DNA of 14,396 nt from Bacillota bacterium (GTDB lineage: Bacteria > Bacillota > Thermosediminibacteria > Thermosediminibacterales > Thermosediminibacteraceae): assembly GCA_003242255.1 (NCBI GenBank), contig QGUT01000028.1, positions 1 to 14,396 of the forward strand. Reading direction: 5' to 3'. Shown here one piece after another: positions 7,613 through 14,345 of the stretch (its first letter is position 1; each line of letters begins with the position of its first letter). A program made the translations under genes and the position numbers. Under the pieces are notes generated by a model. It saw nothing but the letters and a program-made list of their open reading frames with translations, made no database searches and had not been told where the DNA came from.

Positions 7613-8211
7613 TTTTCTATCACCACCAGGTTTAGCTGAAAATTTTCTTCACTTGAGGCAAGCTCTTCCAATTTGTAGGTTTTTATCTTCTCACAGTCAT
7701 AGGAGAGATTTTCCCCCACGTGGATTATCCTGTCCGCAATTTTATTTAAAAGAAGGGTTTGAGCTATCTTCTGGGGCGTATTCTGGCTGTCGGTGAAAAC
7801 CACAACCACTTTGTATTTTTTAACCGCAGGCACAATATCGACCTTTCTCCCGTGCATACTCAATACGGCCGTTTCTTTCGCCGGAAGCTTTAATTTCGCT
7901 AGCATATACTGGAAAGCACTTATTCCGGGCAGAACCTCCACATCCCTTTCTCCGGCATATTTTAATACGGTATCCAGAATCCCATAAATCCCCGGGTCGC
8001 CCGAGGCAAGGATTACTATCCGCCCCTTTTTCTTCAAAAGCCTGCACAGGTCGACTTCAGAATCGAATGCAATCTTTTCGCACCTGAGGTCCAAGAATAG
8101 CTCCAGGTGCCTCTTTGCCCCTATCAGCAGGTCGGCCTCTTTTATCCTCTTTACCGCAGCAAAAGTCAAAAAATCCGGGTGGCCGGGACCTACTCCCACT
8201 ATACTTATCAT
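7570..8211 (-). CDS. cbiE: Cobalt-precorrin-7 C5-methyltransferase
   Basis: Methylates C5 of cobalt-precorrin-7 with SAM and works in sequence with CbiT. The protein has 213 residues from MISIVGVGPGHPDFLT. LLIGAKRHLELF (about 28-39), LASGDPGIYGIL (68-79), EVLPGISAFQYM (92-103) and the CbiE marker LSMHGR (117-122) support the call. ATG 8211 was chosen because GGGAG lies seven bases upstream and the conserved strand starts at once. An upstream ATG at 8259 would add 16 unconserved residues inside cbiD. It starts four bases after the cbiD stop. Its last 14 codons overlap the start of cbiT in another frame. Confidence 0.96.
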   Translation of the reverse strand: MISIVGVGPGHPDFLTFAAVKRIKEADLLIGAKRHLELFLDLRCEKIAFDSEVDLCRLLKKKGRIVILASGDPGIYGILDTVLKYAGERDVEVLPGISAFQYMLAKLKLPAKETAVLSMHGRKVDIVPAVKKYKVVVVFTDSQNTPQKIAQTLLLNKIADRIIHVGENLSYDCEKIKTYKLEELASSEENFQLNLVVIEKCGSMDSESPTSFF

Positions 8212-8215
8212 TTGC

Positions 8216-9310
8216 TCACTCCCCCGCCACTGCCAGAAGCCCTCTTTCTCTGGAAACAAGATACACGGAAATCCCTATTTTTTGTCGGGTGTACCAAAGA
8301 CATCGTTCCAAAACCCTTTCAGCAATGAAACTGCAGAAATTTTTAAGTTCTATATTATTTTTTTCCAGTATTTCCAGGGCCCCAGCCGTCGTAGCAACAT
8401 CCATAAGTTTTTTTAATGTCTCTCCCGCCACGCCAAAAAGGGCTGCATACGCCGTAATAATTTCGGTCCTGGCGTCGGCTATCCTGTTTGCTGTGTCGAA
8501 AATGCCAGCAGACACCTTAATGAGTTTTCCGATTTCACCTATAATGTTTACTTTTTTAAAGCCGTACTCCACGGCCTTATCCAGCGCAAACCCTATGAAA
8601 TTGCCGCAAGATACTATAAGAGCATCGTCAAAACCCAGTTTCCGCGCAAAGTCCCTCCCATAATTTCCGGGGACGATTACCAGAGATTTTGCGCCTTCTG
8701 CTGAAAGCACCGAAAGTTCCAGTGCCAACGTTTCCTTCAGGCTTTCGGTGGACATAGGCGTGACAATGCCGGTCGTGCCTAAAATCGAAAGCCCTCCTAT
8801 TATTCCCAGTCTGGGGTTGAAGGTCTTTTCAGCCACTTTTTCTCCCCCGGGAATGCTGAGGATAACCCTGACCCCCTCGCCTTCCGGGAGCACTTTAGAA
8901 ACTTCTTTGGTTATCATCTCCATAGGCTTCGGATTTATGGCGGGCTTGCCGGGTTTTACTGGAAGGCCGGGCTTTGTGACAATGCCTATTCCCTCGCCCG
9001 CCGTGATCTCTATGCCTGCGGAAGATGTTTTTTCAACCCCTGCCCACACTAAAAGGCCGTGTGTCACATCGGGGTCGTCTCCCCCATCTTTTTTCACAGC
9101 ACATCTTGCCCAACTGCCGCCATTTTCCCATTCTTCCACCTTAATCGTCAGGACTTTCCCTGCCGGAGTTTCTATTTTTACATATTCCGGCGCGCTGCCC
9201 GAAAATAGCGCTATCGTCGCCGCTTTAGCCGAAGCCGCAGCGCAGGAGCCGGTGGTGTAACCCAGCCTGAGCTTTTTTCCATCCTTTAAAACGAAGTCAA
9301 CCAAGTTCAT
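8216..9310 (-). CDS. cbiD: Cobalt-precorrin-5B C1-methyltransferase
   Basis: Methylates C1 of cobalt-precorrin-5B in the anaerobic pathway and is unrelated to the other corrin methyltransferases. The 364-residue protein carries the family hallmark LRLGYTTGSCAAASAKAA near residue 15, then DPDVTHGLLVWA, GIGIVTKPGLPVKPGKPAINP, GLSILGTTGIVTPMS and VIVPGNYGRDFA. ATG 9310 (MNLVDFVLKDG) has AAAGG a few bases upstream and is preferred over ATG 9340, which would only add ten residues overlapping cbiC further. It overlaps the cbiC 3' end by 14 bases. The frame is intact throughout. Confidence 0.97.
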   Translation of the reverse strand: MNLVDFVLKDGKKLRLGYTTGSCAAASAKAATIALFSGSAPEYVKIETPAGKVLTIKVEEWENGGSWARCAVKKDGGDDPDVTHGLLVWAGVEKTSSAGIEITAGEGIGIVTKPGLPVKPGKPAINPKPMEMITKEVSKVLPEGEGVRVILSIPGGEKVAEKTFNPRLGIIGGLSILGTTGIVTPMSTESLKETLALELSVLSAEGAKSLVIVPGNYGRDFARKLGFDDALIVSCGNFIGFALDKAVEYGFKKVNIIGEIGKLIKVSAGIFDTANRIADARTEIITAYAALFGVAGETLKKLMDVATTAGALEILEKNNIELKNFCSFIAERVLERCLWYTRQKIGISVYLVSRERGLLAVAGE

Positions 9311-9929
9311 CCCGCCTTTCTGCCAGGAAAAGCAGGGCATTAATTATCGCCACCGCCACAGGAGTCCCCCCTTTGCACCCTTGAACCACGATGCTCGGGA
9401 CAGGAAGTTCAAGGAGTTCCTCTTTCGACTCTTTTGCCCCGACAAAGCCGACGGGAACTCCCACCACCAGGGCCGGACTCACCTTTCCTTCTCTTATCAG
9501 GTCGTTGAGCTTAAAGAGGGCGGTAGGGGCATTTCCAATCACGAAAATTTTATTTTCCGGATCGCGCAAGGAAAGTATAACAGCGGCCATGGCCCTGGTC
9601 ATGTTTTGCTCTGCCATCTTTTCGGCTTCTTTCGAAGATGCATAGCACCTGACCCTGATGCCAAAGCTTTTGGCCAGTTCCCTTTTTATACCTGCCCGGG
9701 CCATCCTCGTATCCGTCACAATATTGCATCCCATCCTTATGGCTTTTATACCTGCTTCGACGGCACCGTTATTGAATTTAATGAGGCGGGCAAACTCAAA
9801 ATCGGCTGTGGCATGTACAACCCTCTTTACTACCTCCAATTCTTCATCGGAAAAAAGATTCTTATCTATTCCTTTTTTGATAATGTCGAAGCTTTTTTCC
9901 TCTATAGCCTTCGGGTCTTTTAAATACAT
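9297..9929 (-). CDS. cbiC: Cobalt-precorrin-8 methylmutase
   Basis: Moves the methyl group from C11 to C12 of cobalt-precorrin-8 to form cobyrinate (CbiC/CobH family). The 210-residue protein has AIEEKSFDII (8-17), the catalytic-histidine segment VVHATADFEFA (His39), the metal/substrate loop IVTDTRMARAGI, YASSKEAEKMAEQNMTRA, FVIGNAPTALF and GVPVGFVGAKESKE. The C-terminal GCKGGTPVAVAIINAL is also typical. ATG 9929 overlaps the end of cbiX by ten bases, and GAGGTG lies about six bases upstream. Confidence 0.97.
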   Translation of the reverse strand: MYLKDPKAIEEKSFDIIKKGIDKNLFSDEELEVVKRVVHATADFEFARLIKFNNGAVEAGIKAIRMGCNIVTDTRMARAGIKRELAKSFGIRVRCYASSKEAEKMAEQNMTRAMAAVILSLRDPENKIFVIGNAPTALFKLNDLIREGKVSPALVVGVPVGFVGAKESKEELLELPVPSIVVQGCKGGTPVAVAIINALLFLAERRDELG

Positions 9930-10300
9930 GTCAACACCTCTTTTTCTCCACTGATCCTCACTAAAATGATGTCCACCAGTTTATCGTCGTAACCCAATGG
10001 CCTTGTAAGAAAAATCTTTACAGCCGGATATTCAGACGCTGCTTTTCTAAGCTGATGAGGTATGTCGCATTTTACGTGGACCCCTTCGAAGAGGAAAAAG
10101 GGCACGGCCAAAATCTCCTTAGCCCCAGAATCGGTGAGGGACCTTACTGCCTCTTCAATCGTCGGATGTTGAAACTGAACGTAGGCTACCTCTGCAAGTC
10201 CAATAACACCGGAACTTTTCACTTTTTTCAGGATTTTTTCCATGACCCGGGCGCAGTCGCCTTCCCTGCTCCCATGGGCTATCAAAAGCAGCGCTTTCAT
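9920..10300 (-). CDS. cbiX: Sirohydrochlorin cobaltochelatase, short single-domain type
   Basis: Inserts Co2+ into sirohydrochlorin, the step that commits to the anaerobic route. At 126 residues this is the short single-domain form (CbiX-S), about half the length of the two-domain bacterial enzymes. By homology it should act as a homodimer. The N-terminus reads MKALLLIAHGSR with His9. VQFQHPTIEEAV and VPFFLFEGVHVKCDIP with His75 supply the second half of the metal site. The positions match the paired histidines of archaeal short CbiX. ATG 10300 shares a base with the cbiA stop (TAATG), and AGGAGG lies nine bases upstream. A longer start at 10330 would only add ten unconserved residues inside cbiA. 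No histidine-rich tail is present. Confidence 0.94.
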   Translation of the reverse strand: MKALLLIAHGSREGDCARVMEKILKKVKSSGVIGLAEVAYVQFQHPTIEEAVRSLTDSGAKEILAVPFFLFEGVHVKCDIPHQLRKAASEYPAVKIFLTRPLGYDDKLVDIILVRISGEKEVLTCI

Positions 10301-11670
10301 TATAAATTTCCTCCTATAAAACGGCAGCATTTTTCAATAAAGTGCCTCGCAAGCTCGGGATAGGCGTAAAAATCTATGTGCAAAAATGTTGCAAGGCAGT
10401 TTTTCTTTGCAAATCCGCAGCCGTACATCTTACCGCTTTGTTTTTTGACCAGGTAAGAAGTTTTTTCTTTTGAATTTATTACTTCCGAATAGTGGAATTC
10501 GTGGCCTTTCAGCAAAGTCCCTTTAGGAGCGATAACCGTGTCATCCGTTACTACCGCTTCAGCATAGCCGAACCTCTTCAAGCTCCCCGTCATCACCGAA
10601 TCCATGTCAAATATGGCGACCATCGGAAAGCGCCGTCCCTTCATGTCTGTTATGCTTCTCGTAAGGTACATCAGCCCTCCGCACTCCGCGTAAATCGGCA
10701 TACCGGCCTCGAAGGCCTCCATTATCGATTTCATCATATCGTTATTAGAGCTCAACTTTTCAGCGAAAATTTCTGGAAAACCACCACCTATTATGAGCCC
10801 TGATATTCCCTCCGGAAGAGAAGAATCCCTAAGGGGGCTGAAAAATACAAGTTCTGCCCCCAGATCTCTCAGGGTCTCCAGGCTTTGCGCGTAGTAAAAG
10901 TTGAAGGCTTCGTCCATGGCAACGCCGATTTTTAACGCAGTTTCACTTACTGAGGATTTTTTATCATAATAGGGATTTTCAACGATTTTGGCCGAAGAGG
11001 CGATGCTAAGGATCTCCTCTAAATCGATGTGTTTTTTTACTTTCTCAAAGAGTTTTTCGAATTTCTCCTCGAAATTTTTCATCTCCCATACGGGCAAAAG
11101 CCCTAAGTGTCTTTCTGGAAGAGAAAGTTCAGCGTCGTAGGGCAAATATCCTAAAGCGGGAAGTTTTAAATCCTGCTTTAGACATCGCTTTAAAAGTGAA
11201 AAGTGGCCTTCCCCGCTTACCCTGTTTAATATTACCCCTTTTACATTAAGGCCTTCGTCGAACTCCTTGTAACCCTTAACCATAGCGCTTATACTCCTTG
11301 CCATCCCCGAAGCATCCGCTATTAGTATAACGGGGAGGGACAGCAATTTCGCCACGTGGGCGCTGCTGGCATAGCCGGTATCGTCCATGCCATCAAAAAG
11401 CCCCATGACTCCTTCTACGACCGAGACAAATCGACCCTCTGACTTTTTTAGGTATAAATCCTTGAGTTTTTCTTCTCCTTGCATAAACACGTCCAGGTTG
11501 TACGACGGTGCCTTTGTAACGAACTTATGGTAGGCTGTGTCTATGTAGTCTGGCCCAACTTTGAAGGCCGCTACTTCTCCCCTTTCGGCAAGTGCCCCCA
11601 TTATTCCAAGGGCCAGCGTTGTCTTGCCGGAACCGCTGTGGGTTCCTGCAATCATGAACCCTTTTGCCAA
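10300..11670 (-). CDS. cbiA: Cobyrinate a,c-diamide synthase
   Basis: ATP- and glutamine-dependent amidation of the a and c acetate side chains of cobyrinate. The protein has 456 residues from TTG 11670. An N-terminal dethiobiotin-synthetase-like domain carries the P-loop GTHSGSGKTT (9-18), KVGPDYID and VEGVMGLFDG. A C-terminal class-I glutamine amidotransferase domain carries IIGGGFPEIFAEKL, catalytic Cys330 in YAECGGLMYL, KGHEFHYSE, and a conserved His in LATFLHIDF. TTG is chosen as start because GGAGGGG lies exactly six bases upstream and the protein then begins as other CbiA proteins do, just before GFMIAGTHSG. ATG 11688 is possible but its purines sit directly against it. It starts one base after the cbiO stop. 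The related Ni-sirohydrochlorin amidase CfbB is excluded by context only. Confidence 0.95.
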   Translation of the reverse strand: MAKGFMIAGTHSGSGKTTLALGIMGALAERGEVAAFKVGPDYIDTAYHKFVTKAPSYNLDVFMQGEEKLKDLYLKKSEGRFVSVVEGVMGLFDGMDDTGYASSAHVAKLLSLPVILIADASGMARSISAMVKGYKEFDEGLNVKGVILNRVSGEGHFSLLKRCLKQDLKLPALGYLPYDAELSLPERHLGLLPVWEMKNFEEKFEKLFEKVKKHIDLEEILSIASSAKIVENPYYDKKSSVSETALKIGVAMDEAFNFYYAQSLETLRDLGAELVFFSPLRDSSLPEGISGLIIGGGFPEIFAEKLSSNNDMMKSIMEAFEAGMPIYAECGGLMYLTRSITDMKGRRFPMVAIFDMDSVMTGSLKRFGYAEAVVTDDTVIAPKGTLLKGHEFHYSEVINSKEKTSYLVKKQSGKMYGCGFAKKNCLATFLHIDFYAYPELARHFIEKCCRFIGGNL

Positions 11671-11671
11671 T

Positions 11672-12496
11672 TCAATCCCCTCCGTCATCTTCCAGCTTTG
11701 AGGCCAGCTGTTCAAAGTTTCTGGGGAAAGTTCCTTTAAGTAACCCTTTCTTTTTAAGAAGGGTGCCGATTTTGACTATAAGCGGCATTTCTAGACCCGA
11801 TTCCGATATAATATCTTTGTCGGTGAAAATTTCGACGGGGCTTCCCTGCGCCAGGACCCTGCCGTCTTTCATTACCACAATCCAATCCGCAAAGCTGAAG
11901 GCCAAGTCTACGTCATGGGTCGATATTACGATTTGTTTTCCCGAGAGATATAGTTTTTCCATAATTTCCACTAGTTCCGCCGAAGACTTCGGGTCTAAGT
12001 ACGCCGTCGGTTCATCGAATACCAGCACCTCCGGGCTCATTGCGAGGACTGAGGCTATGGCGACCTTCTTTTTCTGCCCGTAACTCAGGAAATGTACAGG
12101 CCTATGCTTTAAATCCTCTATTCCCATGACCTCCAGGGCCTTTAGAACCCTATTTCTTACTTCCTGTTCTTCGAGGCCGAGATTCAAAGGGCCGAAGGCG
12201 ACCTCTTGAAATACACTACCTGCAAACATCTGGGTGTCCGGGTCCTGGAAGACCAACCCTACCTTTTGCCGCAGCCTCTTCAAGAAAGCCTTTGTATACT
12301 CCACCTTTGAGCCGTCAAAATAAACAGCGCCTTTCTTCGGCTTTAATATCCCTATCAAGTGAAGAAGCAAAGTAGACTTTCCCGCGCCATTTGGTCCTAA
12401 TATCGCAACTTTTTTTCCTTTCTCAAGCCTAAGGTTTATCCCTTTTAACGCCCATTCGCCGCCGGGATATTTGTAATAAACGTCCTTCAATTCCAT
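11672..12496 (-). CDS. cbiO: Cobalt ECF transporter ATP-binding protein
   Basis: The ATPase that energises CbiMNQ at the inner face of the membrane. The 274-residue protein shows Walker A GPNGAGKST (about 34-42), a Q-loop FQDPDTQMF (about 83-91), signature LSYGQKKKVAIA (about 137-148, with Tyr for the usual Gly as in many CbiO proteins), Walker B VLVFDEPTAYLD and switch STHDVD. A C-terminal extension after about residue 210 is typical of ECF ATPases. Two starts compete: ATG 12496 (MELKDV) with GGGAG eight bases upstream, taken here, and ATG 12511 (MGECW), preceded by AAGGG. The restored cbiQ frame would stop at 12513, one base before ATG 12511. Confidence 0.97.
   Translation of the reverse strand: MELKDVYYKYPGGEWALKGINLRLEKGKKVAILGPNGAGKSTLLLHLIGILKPKKGAVYFDGSKVEYTKAFLKRLRQKVGLVFQDPDTQMFAGSVFQEVAFGPLNLGLEEQEVRNRVLKALEVMGIEDLKHRPVHFLSYGQKKKVAIASVLAMSPEVLVFDEPTAYLDPKSSAELVEIMEKLYLSGKQIVISTHDVDLAFSFADWIVVMKDGRVLAQGSPVEIFTDKDIISESGLEMPLIVKIGTLLKKKGLLKGTFPRNFEQLASKLEDDGGD
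11677..11683 (-). promoter_or_regulatory. Ribosome binding site of cbiA favouring a TTG start
   Basis: GGAGGGG on the minus strand ends six bases before TTG 11670 and overlaps the last codons of cbiO. This spacing decides for TTG over the in-frame ATG 11688 and the later ATG 11655. Confidence 0.7.
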
Positions 12497-12512
12497 CCAG
12501 CATTCTCCCATT

Positions 12513-12591
12513 TTATCCCTTACCCCATTTTATTAGTGAATAAATCGCCGACAGAATTATTGCCGAAATGACTATTATCATTTTCTTTTTT
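12513..12591 (-). other. cbiQ: Out-of-frame C-terminal helix of cbiQ behind an A6 run
   Basis: If the six A residues on the coding strand (12586-12591) are read as five, translation continues DNKKKMIIVISAIILSAI, then YSLIKWGKG and TAA at 12515-12513. This restores a membrane helix and a positively charged end, and places the stop directly next to cbiO. In the sequence as given this segment is not read in the cbiQ frame. A homopolymer error, a real mutation, or transcript slippage are all compatible with what is seen. Confidence 0.75.
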
Positions 12592-13227
12592 ATTGTCAGT
12601 TGGACGAATATCTAGCACTTTTAGCTCTCCACCGTCATACCCTCTGGCCTCCAATGCCATCTGAAGTTTATTGGAGCCTTCCATGGCCTTTGCAAAAAGC
12701 CCAGCGACCAGAAAGCCCGTGGAGCGAAGCGAAGATGCAAAACTCACATATCCGAGCCTCGCCGTCTGGGCGTTGTATATCATCCCAGCATAGTCGGCTA
12801 GGGTAAAAATCTGTCTGTAAGTCAGAAATGAAAGTTCCACGAAAAGCCGGGGCACACCTAAACCCTTTAGAGCTACCACTACTTCCAGTGCCGGTGTGGT
12901 GAGACAAAGAAAATAAAAACACGAAACCATGGCAAGGGAGCGGCTGAAAAGCAACGCCGCCCTCATCAGCGAATCACAGGAAAGAAAAACCACAAAAACA
13001 CCAGGAAGCAGAAAAAATAGCGCTCCTGACACTAGCCCTAAATAGACCTTAAGGTCGATGCCTGCTATAAAAACTGTTGCAATCGCCATTATAAAGAAGA
13101 TTAAAGCGTGAATCCAAAGCCCTCCAGCGAATCCCACCGCCATCATCAAGAACACAAAGGCCATTTTTATAAGGGGGCTTACGTCTTTTAAACGGTTGGT
13201 GTAAGCGTACCTATCTAGAAACATCAT
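12520..13227 (-). CDS. cbiQ: Cobalt ECF transporter transmembrane (T) protein, 3' end apparently frameshifted
   Basis: The membrane coupling subunit that links CbiO to CbiM. Several hydrophobic helices lie in the N-terminal two thirds (roughly residues 20-37, 38-57, 63-83 and 95-112). RSLAMVSCFYFLCLTTP, TYRQIFTLADY and AQTARLGY follow. The coupling-helix motif EARGYDG at about 193-199 (numbered from ATG 13227) meets the ATPase. After LDIRPTDNKK the reading frame continues with a polar, Asn/Asp-rich tail, NDNSHFGNNSVGD, unlike any CbiQ. The +1 frame instead encodes a hydrophobic helix, MIIVISAIILSAIYSL, ending IKWGKG and a stop at 12513-12515, which is what the family has there. One extra base in the A6 run at 12586-12591 would explain this. 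ATG 13227 has AAGG six bases upstream. TTG 13230 and ATG 13224 are alternatives. It overlaps the end of cbiN by 17 bases. Confidence 0.93.
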   Translation of the reverse strand: MMFLDRYAYTNRLKDVSPLIKMAFVFLMMAVGFAGGLWIHALIFFIMAIATVFIAGIDLKVYLGLVSGALFFLLPGVFVVFLSCDSLMRAALLFSRSLAMVSCFYFLCLTTPALEVVVALKGLGVPRLFVELSFLTYRQIFTLADYAGMIYNAQTARLGYVSFASSLRSTGFLVAGLFAKAMEGSNKLQMALEARGYDGGELKVLDIRPTDNKKENDNSHFGNNSVGDLFTNKMG

Positions 13228-13498
13228 CAATCGCCTTCAGTTTTATGTAAAAATATGTTCCAACCACAAGCCCCAGCGTCACCTGCAGGCCAAAGAGCAA
13301 CTTTTCCATAAAGTCGCTTCCGGGCTCCCACAGGTTCGAAAGCCAGGGCGTATAATCTGGATTAGTATTTAAGATGAGCTCCACTGCCCTATCGTCGGAG
13401 CCTTCAAATCCAAGATCCAGCCCAAATGACAAGAAAAGCAACAACAAAAGGGTAGTCGCAAGGACAAGAGAAAGTCTCAAAAGCCGTCTATCTTTCAA
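13211..13498 (-). CDS. cbiN: Cobalt ECF transporter auxiliary subunit CbiN
   Basis: The small membrane protein that completes the CbiMN cobalt-capture module. It has 95 residues with two transmembrane helices, one near residues 8-27 (LSLVLATTLLLLLFLSFG) and one near 66-87 (LLFGLQVTLGLVVGTYFYIKL). Between them lies an extracytoplasmic loop with the family features FEGSDDRA, NPDYTPWLS and LWEPGSD. The start is TTG 13498, overlapping the cbiM stop as TTGA, with GAGGAGGG ending six bases upstream. The loop matches the segment that in other CbiN proteins helps load Co2+ into CbiM. The length is normal. Confidence 0.96.
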   Translation of the reverse strand: MKDRRLLRLSLVLATTLLLLLFLSFGLDLGFEGSDDRAVELILNTNPDYTPWLSNLWEPGSDFMEKLLFGLQVTLGLVVGTYFYIKLKAIDDVSR

Positions 13499-14229
13499 CG
13501 CAAACCCTCCTCTTCTATAAGGGTTTCCACTGCACCTTTTGCCCTCTGCTCAAGCAAATCAAGGACTATCACCGTGACAATTCCCTCTGCTATCGCAAGG
13601 GGCACCTGAGTCACGGCAAAAATTCCGGCGAATTTCAAAAACGAAAGGAAAAAACCTCCGCTCTTGTCGGGAAATGCCAGGGCAAGCTGCAGCGAAGTCA
13701 CGGCATAAGTCGCAAGGTCCCCAAAAGCGGCTCCGAGAAATACTGAGACATTCCGGGAAACCTTGGCCCTCCTCGCCGCCCGATACACCCAGTAGGAAAT
13801 GAAGGGACCGGCAACCGCCATAGAAAAGGAATTAGCCCCTAGGGTGCTCAGCCCGCCGTGGGCGAGGAGCAATGCCTGAAAAAGGAGTACAATCCCTCCA
13901 ATTACCGCCATTGGAAGTGGCCCAAACAGGATAGCCCCGAGGCCCACTCCCGTGGGATGGGAGCAACTGCCTGTAACCGAAGGAAGTTTCAAAGCCGAAA
14001 GCACGAAAGCGAAGGCCCCGGCAAAACCCAGAACTACCTTGCCCGAAGCATCGGACATGATTTTTTTCCTTATGTGCGAAAGTCCCAATAGTAGAAACGG
14101 GATGTAGGCAGCATACCAGAAGATGCACCAAAAAAGCGGCAAAAATCCTTCCATTATGTGCATTGCGTACGCGTTTACCGGATAGGCGAGTATTATAACT
14201 AACACAACAAGCGAAACGGCCATTCTCAT
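13495..14229 (-). CDS. cbiM: Cobalt ECF transporter substrate-binding (S) protein CbiM
   Basis: The membrane protein that binds Co2+ for uptake. Of 244 residues, the first 22 look like a cleavable signal peptide: hydrophobic MAVSLVVLVIILAYP followed by VNAYA. Cleavage after AYA would leave the mature N-terminus MHIMEGFLP, where the free amino group, His2 and a downstream His form the metal site in this family. SGSCSHPTG-type sequence (VTGSCSHPTGVGLG, about 85-98) supplies the internal His. AHGGLSTLGANSFSMAVAGP and FGDLATYAVTSLQLALAFP are CbiM-typical, with about six to seven membrane helices in all. ATG 14229 has AAAGGGG eight bases upstream. It is the first gene after the riboswitch. Confidence 0.97.
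   Translation of the reverse strand: MRMAVSLVVLVIILAYPVNAYAMHIMEGFLPLFWCIFWYAAYIPFLLLGLSHIRKKIMSDASGKVVLGFAGAFAFVLSALKLPSVTGSCSHPTGVGLGAILFGPLPMAVIGGIVLLFQALLLAHGGLSTLGANSFSMAVAGPFISYWVYRAARRAKVSRNVSVFLGAAFGDLATYAVTSLQLALAFPDKSGGFFLSFLKFAGIFAVTQVPLAIAEGIVTVIVLDLLEQRAKGAVETLIEEEGLR
13505..13512 (-). promoter_or_regulatory. Ribosome binding site of cbiN at a TTG start
   Basis: GAGGAGGG on the minus strand ends six bases before TTG 13498. It lies inside the last codons of cbiM and is the main support for the unusual start codon. Confidence 0.75.
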
Positions 14230-14252
14230 TTTAAAAACCCCTTTCAGTTTTT

Positions 14253-14293
14253 TGAAAATAAAAAACCTCTTAACTACGAAGTGTTAAGAGGTT
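14253..14293 (-). terminator. Rho-independent terminator of the cobalamin riboswitch
   Basis: On the minus strand the arms AACCTCTTAAC (14293-14283) and GTTAAGAGGTT (14274-14264) pair perfectly over 11 bp around an eight-base loop. A T-rich tract (TTTTATTTT, 14263-14255) follows at once. It lies between the B12 box and cbiM, so it should be the expression platform that stops transcription when cobalamin is bound. Confidence 0.93.
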
Positions 14294-14311
14294 CTTTAAA
14301 AGTCCATCCTC

Positions 14312-14345
14312 TATACACCCCCTATCACCCGTAGGTAAGTGTATA
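14312..14345 (-). other. Hairpin between B12 box and terminator
   Basis: The minus strand has TATACAC (14345-14339) and GTGTATA (14318-14312) as perfect inverted arms. The inner pair CCTA/TAGG flanks CGGGTGA. This could be an extra stem of the riboswitch or part of the switching platform. AGAGG just downstream (14310-14306) can pair with CCTCT of the terminator's first arm, making an alternative, antiterminating fold plausible. The pairing is seen; the role is inferred. Confidence 0.5.

Noticed and set aside
12585..12591. dnaX-like slippery heptamer A AAA AAG in cbiQ as a programmed -1 site
   Set aside because: The heptamer is not in register with the cbiQ frame, and the -1 frame runs into TAA immediately. 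Only a +1 shift or loss of one A restores the helix.
12520..12600. Polar Asn/Asp-rich tail of CbiQ as a novel regulatory extension
   Set aside because: The same DNA in the +1 frame encodes the membrane helix expected for the family and ends right at cbiO, so the tail is better explained as out-of-frame reading.
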